Positions 23,813 to 35,965 of a stretch of 64,000 bases of DNA are shown here, in pieces. Every line of letters starts with the position of its first letter. The stretch's first letter is position 1. The position numbers and the translations under genes are program-made. The stretch comes from Pteria penguin (Eukaryota; Mollusca; Bivalvia; Pterioida; Pteriidae), in contig CM068585.1 of the NCBI GenBank assembly GCA_035048485.1, forward strand, positions 56,167,910-56,231,909, written 5' to 3'. The notes below the pieces were generated by a model. It had not been told where the DNA came from and did no database searches. It saw only the letters and a program-made list of their open reading frames with translations.

Positions 23813-24506
23813 TCGTATATTTCCTCTGACAATTCTTTCCGGAATTCTACTACTTCGTCGTCATGACATTTTTTTCATATATTTATGAAATATTGCATGG
23901 ACTGAATATGGATATAAAGATTGGAAAAAATCTGCAAGAACATACACATTAATTCCGACCATTGTGATTTATCTCACGAATATATCATAGAAACGTGCCG
24001 ATAACTTTTAACTAGCCTGCTAAATTCTATTGTAATTTTTATACTGGTACCGCTATTTATTTTGAGTCCCTTAAACGTTAAACTCGCAAAAGAACAATAA
24101 AAGAAAAATATGGACGATTATATACATAAAAATCAACTTTGATAGATACCATTAAATTAGATGTGCGACTTCGGGGCATGAAATATGTTCAGAGAAAGCG
24201 TAGTATTAGACAAAGCGATGTCCGACACATTAGGGGCCTTTTTTTAGATTCGCAAATGTTCCTAAAATAAACACTTTTTTTATTATTCACAATTCTTAAA
24301 ATGTTACGAACATATATAATATGATTTATATTCCTTTGACGCAAATGCCTACATTAAAAGCCTGAATTAGAAAAAGATTATTTAGTTTTGAATGATTTAT
24401 ATCTGAATATTAAACTACTTACTTGTGGGACCATTTTTATATATATAGGTAAGTATTACTATATAGGGATGTACTTAATACAGTTGAAAAAGCATTAAAC
24501 ACTTAC

Positions 24507-24738
24507 GTTCTTTTTCAATGGAGAAAGGTAAAGTACAAAACTCCAACTCTTTGCCAAGTACTGATATCCCGCAATGGTATTTCGAAGACTCGCATATAAA
24601 CACGGATTGCCGTTCCTCCCATGAAGCTTCATCCTTTGGACATGTAAATGTAAGGAAATATTGACTAGGCATAATTACTATTATACAAAAATAACAGATA
24701 AAATTACTTATAACAATCATTCTCGTTAGGAAACGCAT
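24507..24738 (-). CDS. First exon of a secreted or membrane protein (signal peptide plus Cys-rich segment)
   Basis: On the - strand ATG 24738 opens 77 codons and ends in phase 1 at a consensus GTAAGT donor (24506-24501). Residues 1-25 are hydrophobic with an early Arg ('MRFLTRMIVISNFICYFCI'), a signal peptide or anchor. The mature part has 'CPKDEASWEERQSVFIC', then 'YHCG' and 'LEFC'. This C...W..R...C...Y.C spacing is seen at the N-terminus of large bivalve families of single-pass receptors; that comparison is from memory. No downstream exon was securely found. The initiator, signal peptide, phase and donor agree well. Confidence 0.55.
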
Positions 24739-24896
24739 GTACTTTCTAAGCTAACAAAATAATTATTGCGTCTCGCATACTGCAGCTTATTATCCTACTT
24801 CCTCAAATATTGCGGACATCGTTGTTAACTGTGTTTATTTTAAGCACCATGGCTGCAGATACGAAGGGTACAAAACGGAAATATTAATACATATTG

Positions 24897-25012
24897 AAGT
24901 GATGGTTATTGGTGTTTTACGTCGCTTGCTATATTTTTTAGTTATATCATGACATAAAAAAGGAAGTAACCAACCTCTTAAACACAATGGCACGATCCGT
25001 TCTGGATCCTCT
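24897..25012 (-). mobile_element. SINE (family 2), reverse, 5'-truncated
   Basis: The - strand gives 'aagaggttggttacttcct' and 'gcgacgtaaaacaccaat', matching the body of the 23.6 kb copy. Confidence 0.75.
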
Positions 25013-25500
25013 GCGTCATAAACAAATGGCTTAATTCCTACACTAGATATGTCCCTAGTATTGATGTAAACCGACAGTACAATACGCCTTAAATCCCCTA
25101 CCTTGTCCGTGCATTATACTTAAATACCGGTACTTTGTCTGATATTTCTTGTATTGTACTGATATTATTCGTCGGTCGGGAGCGAGCCTGAGTGGCAGTG
25201 TGGCTCTTTGTTGAAATACCAATGATGGCTCATCCGTATTCTGTCTTTTAGATACGTCTCGGTAGACGTTGAACGTGGGTGATCCCTTACGGTCCCAAGT
25301 GTGTTCGCTGCAAACGTCTTCTTTTATTTGCAATCATAACGCAGAAATCGTCGAGATATAAGTAAAATAAGTTTGGCGAGAAGTAAAATAACACACAAAC
25401 AATTGGAATATGGAATTAAATAATGCTGACATTGTGATCGTTATTCCGATTGCATGGTGTCTATATAAAAAGAAGGGGACGCATTTTAGTCCGGTATTTG

Positions 25501-25765
25501 GTTGTCATACGCCCTCGAAGGTCTGATTTTGCTTGTGATATAGCGCCCATGGTTGGCATACGACCACGAAGGTTCGATTTTGTTTGTGATTCAGCGCCCA
25601 TGGTTGTCATACGCCCACGAAGGTCCGATTTTGTTTGTGATATAGCGCCCATGGTTGTCATACGTCCACGAAGGTCCGATCTTGTTTGTGATATAGCGCC
25701 CATGGTTGTCATACGCCCACGAAAGTCCGATCTTGTTTGTGATATAGCGCCCATGGTTGTCATAT
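25501..25765. repeat. 51-bp minisatellite, about 5 copies
   Basis: The unit contains 'gttgtcatacgcccacgaag' and 'gatatagcgcccatg'. It repeats at 25501, 25552, 25603, 25654 and 25705 with few substitutions. Because 51 is a multiple of three, frames stay open on both strands with a 17-residue peptide repeat (for example 'VIRPRRSDFVCDIAPMV'). Nothing indicates translation. Confidence 0.95.
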
Positions 25766-25879
25766 CTACTGTGCCTAGTGTCGAAGTTCCATGGCTTGCA
25801 ATACACCACACAATGAATCTGAATCACATGAAAAGAATTCAAAACGACAGATTGGTGTTATATCTTTCTACCGATAAAT

Positions 25880-26395
25880 AAAGACATATGTGTAAAAAAG
25901 TAATTTATGTTAAATCATTATCTTAAATTACGGCACGAGTGTATATGACAATCCCCATTGTCATGTTTTCAAATAATTGAAAGATCTAACGTTTAAATAT
26001 ATATGCGTTATAATAAAACATTAATCATGAAATAAGAGATCACAGGAGATTGTTTCGCATGATACATTCATCAAGATTATTAACACGTTAGAGTTGTCTT
26101 GCATATATAGGTATCCCGCTCAAATAATCATTACATATCTGAGCCCTGCCTAAAACAGTATTATCGTATACCATTCGGTGTAACGGTCCTTTACTTCGTT
26201 TTATCAAATAGTCAGCTTGGAGTTGTTGTATTATGGTAGGCTTTTTTTTTTGGTCTTTATTTCAAGGGAGAGTTGCAAGGGATAATGAGGGTGTATTTAT
26301 AAATTATTTGTGCATATTCAATCTATTAAACTTTCTTACTCACCTTTATATTAACAATAGTTGAAGTTGAATATTTAAACATAATAAGCATATAA
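25880..26395. other. Non-coding stretch
   Basis: AT-rich, with nothing recognised. Confidence 0.5.
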
Positions 26396-26604
26396 GGGAG
26401 CAACCATTTGATTTTATGGGGGGAGGGGGGGGGAGCAGGAAGACTTTGCAAAAAAAGTCCTGCTCAAATTTTGGGGAAAAAATAATCAAAATAACAATAA
26501 ATAAAGAAAAAAATAATCCGGCTCTGAAATTGGGCAAAAAAATATTCAGGCCGGTGAAAGTCTTCCTGCACCCCCCCCCCCATAAAAATCAAATGGTTGC
26601 TTCC
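26396..26604. mobile_element. 209-bp MITE with about 55-bp inverted repeats
   Basis: The left end 'gggagcaaccatttgatttt' is mirrored at the right end as the complement of 'aaaatcaaatggttgcttcc'. The inverted repeat continues through G/C homopolymers into 'caggaagactttg'. It is flanked on both sides by 'taa', a 3-bp target duplication compatible with PIF/Harbinger-type elements. The interior is an A-rich spacer. Confidence 0.8.
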
Positions 26605-26607
26605 TAA

Positions 26608-27780
26608 TGAGTGTTGTAATACATGTGACGTGTTACGTGCTGTGAAGGTAACAAACCGTCGATGCCCGACAAAGAGCTTCTGTGCTAGTTAGAATCTCTA
26701 CTACTAAGTTTCAACTCCATCTGTCTCTAAATGACTATCCGGTGACTTTTCAAATTCAGCATGTGTGTGATGGATTAAAATGTACAAGACAATTTTTGCA
26801 GAAGAAATTAGGGAAGCTATTTAGATTTATATCTAAATATATTTCGCGTTGAAACTTAACTTGATGAGTATCAAGTTAAACTTTGTTATGTTTTCTGTAG
26901 GGAAAAAACTCCAATATTATTTTGCTGCAAGACACTTCCTTTCAAGAATATCCTGTCCTGAATTGTAAATATACGTATCAAATGTAACATCTTCGAGGAC
27001 TAACAGTAGTAGGTTTGATAGTAACTGTGACCACTAGAGAGAAGATAGACAGATACTCTACAAAGTGATCCCTATATTTATATGAACGTTTGCCAAATTT
27101 AGGTATGATAGTAAAGTTGAAGAAAAAGACACAAAAATGCACCTTGGTATACTCTCAAAGAAATAGCACCAAGCTCTTCCATGGAACAAGATGCAAGACC
27201 ACATATCCAAAGGAAAAAAAAAGGTGTTTACGCATCAAAGTAAGAAATTATATGCCTTTTGAACTTTGTTAGTAGTAGTAAAGACCTACTTTGTGACAAA
27301 GAGCAGTCCATATTCAAGACAACTATTTCTAGGTGGTGTCAAGTGGTTTATACAAAATTAAAGAATTTATTGACCGTTTTTTGTTGGCTTCTTGCACTCA
27401 ACCCATTTTAATATTGAGAGGCTTGTCTTGTGAACGTAATGCATTCTCCCTAAACGTCTTGTAAGGAAGTGGGCTACTACGCTACCTATGAATACGCTAT
27501 GTGGGGTTCCTTGTTACTGAAGGAACGCTACCCCTGGATCCACCCACTGAATTACCGAGAGCTGTGTACCTGTAGTGGTGTAGAGTGTGACCGATAACTC
27601 TAGTATTTAACTTTGATGTGAAGTCATAAACATCTCATGGTCAATGGACTTTGTTATGTTAGTTGTATCATATATCGATTATTCTTGATATATAAACAGT
27701 TTTACCCTGGATAGGATAACCAAATATATTTCTAACTTGCAAAATGGCATGTAGAAGGAATGCAACATTCTGCATTCGTG

Positions 27781-27844
<64 letters not shown>

Positions 27845-29100
27845 GCTTCTCTTTCCAAGCAACGCATTATTTCACTTGTTCTGTGTTGACCTTTTTGGTT
27901 CTTTACAAGATATACATCTGGAAACACATCACTTTAACACAATAGTCTCATCATCCTTTACTAAATATGAGGTACTATTGGGCTCATCTTCGAACTTTAA
28001 GCGTCCAAATCAGTCAGTTTTGAATTGTAGCCTCAACATTTTCAACAGACTCTTGGTATTCAGCTTTCAAAAGTTTTTCTTCACAGCTATCAGTTTGGTT
28101 TCTTACATATTACCGCATCTCTGCAAGTAATTTCTAGGCATCTGCATCACATTCTGCAAACCTAACTTAGAGTACATATTACTCATTCAACTGTCTTTTC
28201 CAGCACATCTCCAGAAAATCAGTATGTCATTATGCTGCATTCTCCGGACATCGTCAGATCTCTTAGTTACCTCTAAGAAGTACAATGTCTTCTTCTACAA
28301 TTGCAGCCATTAATGACAGGGCCTTTCATGGTTGAAGCTCTGCGATCAGATCTGTTACACCAAGGGCTATTAGATGTATTTTGTTGGTGTATCAGGGTGG
28401 ACTGTAATTAGTGCAACCAGACAACTTGTACATTTGACAAAAAAAGATAGACCTTTTTATGACTCTCATCAAAAAGGGAGTCGATTACTCTTTTCGGACT
28501 CCTGGTCTTATCCTATTCGGGATTCTACAGTTGCCCACGCTAAGACCAGCATCACCGAATTTGAAGTGTTAAACTGAAAACTGAATACTGGACATAACAT
28601 GTTTATCTTTCAAATTTATATTTGAAATAATGCTTGTTTTTCAAAAACAAATATTGTACCCCCTATCAGACGATCAGTCTTTGATATATTCTCTTTGAAA
28701 AATAAAACACAATAACGGACTATTATGGAACCATCAGAATAACAGCTATAATTGTACGAAGACTGGCGCATTCAATCAATAGTAACTCTGAAATATATAT
28801 ATATCCTTGCTGAATAAGTTAAAATGGATTTTGTCTTTCTCCGAGAAAATGAAACAGTGTATTCTCCTAAGTGTCCCTGTTTGCAGCTTTTCCATGCTTG
28901 ACTGTAGTGAACCCATCCATTTCTCTTATAGGATTGTTCATACTTTATTAATACCTTTTTACTCTATTCAATAGAAAATTCTGGTATGAAAGAAAAAAGA
29001 GGAGTTACTGGCTCAGTTATATGGCAGAAGTCACCATGCAAAAACGAAAGCCACTGGTATCAAGTGATTATGGCACTAACAACAATCTAACACAGTTGAA
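26608..29100. other. Non-coding stretch with CT microsatellite
   Basis: No supported exon. Contains the (CT)n tract at 27783-27841 and a scrap of repeat family B (28995-29036). Frames at 27.7-28.1 kb are generated by the microsatellite and run into unremarkable sequence. Confidence 0.5.
27783..27841. repeat. CT dinucleotide microsatellite
   Basis: Uninterrupted (TC/CT)n of about 29 units. Confidence 0.98.
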
Positions 29101-29103
29101 ATT

Positions 29104-29175
29104 CAAGGGTGAGACCAGGTGCCCGCCAGCAGTGAGCGTCTCCTGTTTGGCTGGCCACATCCCCGGTGAATGTCC
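29104..29175 (-). mobile_element. PLE tail scrap, reverse
   Basis: 'gtgagaccaggtgcccg' and 'gagcgtctcctg' match the complement of the tail block with 'gggcacctg' and 'ggagatgctcac' seen at 18.3 kb. Short and diverged. Confidence 0.5.
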
Positions 29176-29929
29176 TTACATACAGACGAATAAACATAAT
29201 TCAACATTGTATATGTACATGAATGTGAACAAACACTGTAAATAGTGCCTCTACCACATAACATCAGGAGAAGTATTTTTATTGCATCCTAGATAATAAA
29301 TCGCCTCTTATTTACACCTGTTATGATTTGGGTAAATCTATAAATAGTATTAATAGACTTTCATTTAACGTTTACAATAAAAATTAGTAACATCATTGGG
29401 CGACGTACCATTGCACATTCTGAAATCTAAATGTTCTACTTATAGACATTATGTGATTCCAAACATAAAGAATTATAACAAAAATGTCCAAATAACCAAT
29501 ATCAGATATTTTGTTTTTAATTAATGTAGTTGTAGATAAATTTTTTTTTCTCATCTAATAAAATTTGTGTTTTTCTTTCTTTCTTTACAGAATAGCATGT
29601 TTAAAACTTACTATTATCCAGTATTTTATTTATGAAATTTAAATTTCATGCATTTCTGATTACGTTGTCTGAGGCTTTATAAATATCATCATTATTATTT
29701 TTTCTTTTATTCAGTCTTGAACTTCCATATTTGATGTATTTGAAACAAACTATAATCGACTTATATGTTCCTAAATTATCAACATTTGTCTGTAATTGTG
29801 TGCACTTTGTCAGATCTGAATGATATCGAAAAATTAAATAAATAAATAAAGAAGCAAACAAACATACACCAAAAGAAACAAATATATAACATTTTAATAT
29901 ACATAATTTTAATTCTTAATATATTGTAA

Positions 29930-30770
29930 TATTGATAAGGTTGCAGAACAAACTGCAATGTATTCGGCATTTGTTGCTGCTAATGCTGTTGTTGGCATTT
30001 TAAACAATTTCATACACATTGATGATGAAGACAGCAGCCCTCGGTGGAAAGTTGACCTTGAAGACACTTACTGGATCACAAAAGTTTGCTTCCTTCAGGT
30101 CTTTGATACTGATCAAGTTAATGGTAAACATTTGATTATTTGGAATTCAATTAAAGCACCCGTCCCCTTTTCTGTCTACATTGTAAACACGTTGTTATTA
30201 TGGAAGTATGGTTCACTGAGGACGGTAACTTCAGTGCCTGAGGTCGGCCGGTATTTCTATTTCTTTCGCCATTAAAAGAATGTTGCAAACAAAAGGGAAG
30301 AAATATTCATATTCTAAGGCAACACAGTGTCATCATGCCCTTAGAATAATTCATCTTACCAGTTTTATGCAAGAGGGTGTGACTATCCTTTTTCCTTTCA
30401 GGCACCTGGCCTCACCTGCTTCTCAGGTGTCCATGAATCTCTATAATACTTTGTTGGTGATGCCAGGGCATTACTGCATTGCTAACTTTTTACATTTTAC
30501 ATGATAAATCAAGTGAAATCTGAAGCAATGGATTCATAAAATATTTGAATGCATTAATTTATATTTTTCATAGAAATTAAGGTTTTACCTTTCAGAAAAA
30601 TGATTTCATATACACACACTGGTATCTTCGACGTCGGAAATGGACTGCAAAACGGATGTGGATTCTACCTCGGTCCTCCACTAAGTAAATAATTGGTACC
30701 AATGCCTTGTGACCATTCACTTAAGGAAGATTTGTTAAATTGTTAAAAAACTGTATATTAGTATCGTTCT
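29930..30770 (+). pseudogene. Decayed copy of the FTP/fucolectin exon pair
   Basis: The segment 29955-30123 reads 'AANAVVGIL' and 'RWKVDLEDTYWITKVCFL', colinear with exon 3 of gene 1 (38175-38384), and ends at a GTAAAC donor in the same phase. A second segment (30596-30770) has 'GNGLQNGCGFYLGPP', the CGxYxGPP motif of the second FTP half. It then meets a stop (PLSK*), while homology continues in other frames ('NWVP', 'GRFVK'-like). The only candidate acceptor gives the wrong phase. No signal-peptide or PAN exon was found upstream. I read this as a partial duplication of gene 1 that has lost coding capacity. Confidence 0.65.
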
Positions 30771-31216
30771 TAATATACTCGTTCCCCCTTTTAAATCATT
30801 TAAATACTTTAAGAGAGGGAACGAATACATACAGAACGTCACTAAGATGTTCAATCATATTGCAAGCACGTTTTTCACTAAGAAAAGTCAGTTGACAAAC
30901 GACCCGTTAGTGGTGTCAGCTATATTACTAATCCGTTAATAAGTGTGGCTCAGAATACCAAAGCGAGTCTCCCGGTCAGCGTGGGCTTCATTAAGATTCT
31001 AAATTAACGGTATTGTAATTTGTTGCATTTCTAATGTCCTGAAGCACCATCCAAACTACTATTCCCTATTTTCGATTCATATTAATCTAATGAATTGTAA
31101 GAATTACCATACTTCTGGTTACAAAAACTGACAGCTAACGACTCACACGGATTCCCCAATACATTGTCACTTTGTGTAAATCGCACGCAAGGTAACTTTA
31201 TTATGATACATCTGAT

Positions 31217-31395
31217 CTACATGCGACGGGTGTTGCATGCAACCAGGGGACGCTTACTCCTCCTGGGTACCTGGTCTCGCCTCGATTTTATTGGGGTTGG
31301 CATTTGTCTGAATATGACACTATTCACGATATTGTCCTTTTATTCCATGGACTATGAGATATGGTTAACCCTTCGGTACTTATTGTTTTTTGCTT
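31217..31395 (+). mobile_element. PLE 3' tail fragment (type 2)
   Basis: 'gcgacgggtgttgcatgcaa', 'ggacgcttactcctcctggg', 'cacgatattgtccttttatt' and 'cggtacttattgtttt': the best-preserved type 2 tail in the window. Confidence 0.85.
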
Positions 31396-31859
31396 GAAAG
31401 GAATACCTGACTATATTTGTATAAACAACCGAGTTTGCTATAACGTCATAAACAAAGCTGCAGTGAAACGTGACGTCATGCAAAGAAACGTGATTCCGCT
31501 TTACTGTTTGTAAATCATTCAACGAATGACACTGTGTGTCACAAACTGTATGCATTTCAATATTCATTTAGAATACAGTTTGTTTATCTGTTTTATATCA
31601 CTGATGACTTGTTATAGAGTACACACATGTGTTATCAATGTTAAAAGGTGTTTTTTGGTAATTATTCTTAGTTTAAATTCTCCCGACAAGGATCCAAAAG
31701 GCAACATATACGACTACAAATTTAATACTTAAAATAATGAAACATTCTCTGAACGTCAGAAATCAGTAATGTTTATCTAAAGGAATATGTAACTTATTCA
31801 CTTGCACTGCAAGCTAATCACTTTAAAACTACTAAATCAAGTCTTTCTCTCTTTGCCAT

Positions 31860-31960
31860 TATGTTAATTGGTATTTTACGTCGTTTTCAACATTTTTTTA
31901 GTTATATTGCAACATGGCAGCAGGAGGTAAATAATAAATGTGATCAGTGGTAAGGGGACG
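31860..31960 (-). mobile_element. SINE (family 2) fragment, reverse
   Basis: The - strand reads 'tttacctcctgctgccatg', then 'acgacgtaaaataccaatta', the 3' body of family 2. Confidence 0.7.
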
Positions 31961-33015
31961 ATACTCTGATATTCTGACCCTGAAAATATTTATAAAATTA
32001 TGGCTTTGACTGAATTGAAAATAAATATACTTGTTGTTAGTATGTACATATACCATATCTTGCAAATATAAGGTTGATTTTTTCCGCTCGCCAGACTGCT
32101 GCTTATATCATATGTACAGTAGTTTAATTGTATAATTAGCATTTCAGCAGAATTTATAGCATTGGACAAATCGTGTTATTCAATATGTTCAACAAAATTT
32201 CATAGAATTGTTACTTTTTCAAAAATATATTTTCATGTCCATTTTTAGGGGCAAACAGGGGACAAGGGATCTACCATTTGCTTTCTGAGACATTTTTCTT
32301 TTCATGTTCTTGTTCCGAATAATGCCATTGACACATCCCCTTGTTGCAAATATCCCGTCCTTTTCCCCGACTTCCCCTCGTGTTGTCCCTCTGACATTTA
32401 TATGCTAGACAAAGTGATATGTTGATGTTAAAATAGGTGACCAAAAGGGGTCTTAATTGATTCGCCTCATCTCCCACAAATGAAAAATCGATGTTTAAAT
32501 CAAATCATGTGCATTCCTAAATTTATAGTGCCCATATTTTAAGTGTTTCGTTAAAATCAGTGCAACAGGACATTCGTTAAATAGTTTTAGCACATATATT
32601 TAAATGCAAAATAAAAACAAACATAACTTTAAAATGAGAACAAAAGTATAACCCATAAAACGTGTATCTTCACTTAATATGATAACAAACGTAAAAAAAG
32701 TCCCAAGAGGGCCTGTATTGTTCACGCAAGAAATAGAGAACATTGCACAGTGATACTGAAGAAGGCTTCTGGGTGGCAATATGACTTTATCTTTTTTTAA
32801 ACTTGAAAAACATGTGAAATTGTATAGGAAGATCTTTGCTTAATATATATCTGAATTTCTCAGATTCAGTCTAGAACTAATGAAGACAAAATTTAACATG
32901 TAAAAAAGATTTGGGACAGGCGTATTAGGTTATCGACTATATGTTTTAGTGTCATTAAACCGGTAGGATCACTTAAGCAAACTTATTGTTTTCCATTAGA
33001 AATAATGTTACTTGA
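31961..33015. other. Non-coding stretch
   Basis: AT-rich, with no exon or repeat family recognised. Confidence 0.5.
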
Positions 33016-33017
33016 AG

Positions 33018-33226
33018 TAGGATACGGTGTGAAATGTAAAGATGATAAATAAATCCAAACCACAAGTCCAAAAATCATGAAACCATAGGACATACAAAAT
33101 CAGTGAAAATGAAAAACAAATGGAAAATAACAAAATATCTCTACTTGAAGAGCATATGTGAACCCCTGTGATGGAGTGAGATCAGGTGCCCGGGGAGAGT
33201 GAGCATCTCCTGCTGGCTAGCAACAA
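33018..33226 (-). mobile_element. PLE 3' tail (type 1), detached, reverse
   Basis: Nearly identical to the - strand tail at 47.55-47.75 kb ('gatcaggtgcccggggagag', 'gtgaacccctgtgatggagt', 'acttgaagagcatatgtg'). It ends at the shared 3' terminus 'tgtaaagatgat' (+ strand view). No RT body is attached. Confidence 0.85.
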
Positions 33227-34314
33227 GTTATCTTCAGAAATGTTGGAAAAAAGGTATATTTTCCTACCAAAAGAAATCATTGTATAAAATTATATTGGAA
33301 ACAAAAGAAAAAACAAGAGATCACCGCAACTTAACGCATTGTACATGACTGAAGGTAAATCGTTTATTATGTGGTGTAGGTATAAAATCCTATCCTAATC
33401 CTGAAAGCCGCCATGTACTTTGGTGCAAACCGTGGGCAAGTATGGACCTTCCTAGTTGTTCAGTCGGAATGGAGGTGCCAGTCCTCCCAAATACGGAATT
33501 TTGTAATCCACATGACGAGAAATGGAGCACCCAATGAGAAATCGAGTCTTTTTGGCGGCTGTATTAGATTTTCGCTAAAAATCTAATTTTTTGCATACCT
33601 TTTGAACTAGACATGGTAAAAAGACAAGCAAATTCTTTCTAAAAATATTTTACCTTGAGTGTTAAATGACATATTTAAAATGTTAATCGGAAATATATCG
33701 GAATTATCATCCTCAATACTCTATAAAATATAACTTTCTGATTAAATTTTGTTTCCAAAGGGGAGATAATTGTTTCCCTTTACCTTATTTGATAAAAGAA
33801 AGCAAGCATACAGACGTCTGACTTATTTTACTGGGACATCTGCCGAAATAGCACAGAATTCCTTTGATAGACATGGATTACTTTAATAATTCTTTCGGCT
33901 GACATTGCAATTGTATATTCCTATGTTACTGACGACATATCGATCATTCAGTTTTGTGAGGTCTCTCTTCACCTTGTTTTCTTTTTCCTTGTTCTTACTC
34001 CTCTATAAACAATAACCTATATTTCTTTTTATTTGTCACTACATACATATTGGAAAAGCGCATATTACAGAGTTATAATAGTTTATATTATGAATTTCTC
34101 TGTGTGTATTGTTTAATTCCAAACCATATATGTATATAGAAAATCATGTTTTGCTCGTTGTGACAATGTAATTTTAAATGAACTCTATAACTAAGAGTTT
34201 GTTTACCGTTCAGTTCGTTTGTATCGCTCCAAATATTGGAAAATCGCGCTCTACAGAAGGTATTTATATAGCTCAATTTAAATATTACTTCATATCCCAG
34301 AAATCTCAGATCTG

Positions 34315-34375
34315 ATGAAGTCAGAAATGAATCCAGTAATTGTGCGGATATACATATTCTTGCTATTTTCAAAAG
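34315..34375 (+). CDS. Gene 1 exon 1: signal peptide
   Basis: ATG at 34315 opens 'MKSEMNPVIVRIYIFLLFSK' and ends with one extra base at a GTAAAA donor (34376), in phase 1. The peptide has a short basic n-region and a hydrophobic core, a plausible secretory signal. The next exon on the + strand with a matching phase is the PAN-like exon at 37667, 3.3 kb away; the 30-bp minisatellite lies in that intron. The link is inferred from phase and order. Confidence 0.5.
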
Positions 34376-34924
34376 GTAAAATGTTATTTGTATGAAATTG
34401 CTAATTCATTTATGAAAACCTGAATTAATATAACTGTTTCTACACTTGAAAGGGGTAATCTGGAGAAAAAAAATTATTCTAAACAAATAAACTGCAAGAA
34501 AAAAAGGAATACAAAAGCTTTAAACAAAATGGAAATAACTTATTTTTACACTCTTTTCAACTTATTTAAATTTACAATTCCCTTTTCTTTTCTGTCTACG
34601 TATGTGTTTTGTTGCATTGACTGTTATTTCGTCCTTTCTATTACATTTCGTTCTGTTCTATAATTCTTGTTTTGTTACATTTAAATACAGTTTTGTTGAT
34701 TTAGTATAAAATAAACATCATTTTGATGTTTGAAATTTAATTTTCATTTATACATGCAGTATAATTAACTGTAGTAATGTGTTTTCAAATGATGCATACC
34801 ATAAACTTTGATTTATTAAATAAGTGTCATATTCAAGACAATTACAATATCTAATAAATGCATTAGCAACTGATTCTTGCATGGAAAGACACGAAATTAT
34901 GCCCCAAATACACGAAAAGAAGAA
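34376..34924. other. Intronic stretch
   Basis: First part of the proposed gene 1 intron 1. AT-rich, with nothing recognised before the minisatellite. Confidence 0.4.
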
Positions 34925-35550
34925 AATGTTTTGATATGATTCATTTCTACACGATATATTTCGATATGATACATTTCTACACGATATGTTTTGATATGAT
35001 GCATTTCTACATGATATGTTTTGATATGATACATTTCTACACGATATGTTTTGATATGATTCATTTCTACACGATATGTTTTGATATGATGCATTTCTAC
35101 ACGATTTGTTTTGATATGATACATTTCTACACGATATGTTTTGATATGATACATTTCTACACGATTTGTTTTGATATGATACATTTCTACACGATATGTT
35201 TTGATATGATGCATTTCTACACGATATGTTTTGATATGATATATTTCTACACGATATGTTTTGATATGATATATATCTACACGATATGTTTTGATATGAT
35301 GCATTTCTACACGATATGTTTTGATATGATACATTTCTACACGATATGTATTGATATGATGCATTTCTACACGATATGTTTTGATATGATGAATTTCTAC
35401 ACGATATATTTTGATATGATATATTTCTACACGATATGTTTTGATATGATACATTTCTACACGATATGTTTTGATATGATGCATTTCTACACGATATGTT
35501 TTGATATGATACATTTCTACACGATATGTTTTGATATGATGCATTTCAAA
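34925..35550. repeat. 30-bp minisatellite, about 20 copies
   Basis: The unit 'acgatatgttttgatatgat' plus 'acatttctac' repeats in exact 30-bp register. Variants occur mainly at a single position before 'catttctac' (a, t or g). Both strands stay open: + gives a decapeptide HFYTICFDMI and - gives MYHIKTYRVE, repeated. A length divisible by three and the absence of splice or start context argue against real coding. Confidence 0.97.
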
Positions 35551-35857
35551 AACATGATTATTAGGACGTTTCCTTATAAATGACGACTTCTTGAATCTTC
35601 GTACCTGATAATGCAGCACAGCGCCCATCAAAACTTTGTTTGCAAACAGTATATCATATGTATTAAATATCATTGCATTGTTGCAACAAATATATCCACA
35701 TTCAATGGGTCCTTTAATGTAACACACTCACTGACCCCCGCACAAGAGAGGAAGAGGTACCGTCATATATAAAGAAGAAATTGGTTTATATATTTCACCG
35801 TATCTCGCAAAACCCGAGAGTTCTGTTATAAGAGATGTTAAAACCATGTTTTGTTTG

Positions 35858-35965
35858 TCTCATTTTATTGAGGTTCGCATTTGTCTGAATATGACATTAT
35901 ACACGATATTGTTCTTTTATTCCATGGACTATGAGATATGGTTTACCCCACGGTACTTCGTTTTT
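35858..35965 (+). mobile_element. PLE 3' tail scrap (type 2)
   Basis: 'ggttcgcatttgtctgaata', 'cacgatattgttcttttatt', 'ccatggactatgagatatgg' and 'cggtacttcgttttt'. Only the distal part of the tail is present. Confidence 0.85.

Noticed and set aside
27744..28130. Ser-Leu repeat protein (+) and Arg-Glu repeat protein (-)
   Set aside because: Both arise from the (CT)n tract; no supporting exon structure.
34925..35550. CRISPR-like array
   Set aside because: Units are contiguous with no unique spacers, and the DNA is clearly eukaryotic. It is an ordinary minisatellite.
34897..35727. 276-residue - strand and 215-residue + strand repeat proteins
   Set aside because: Both are produced by the 30-bp minisatellite; no start context, splice sites or non-repeat domain.
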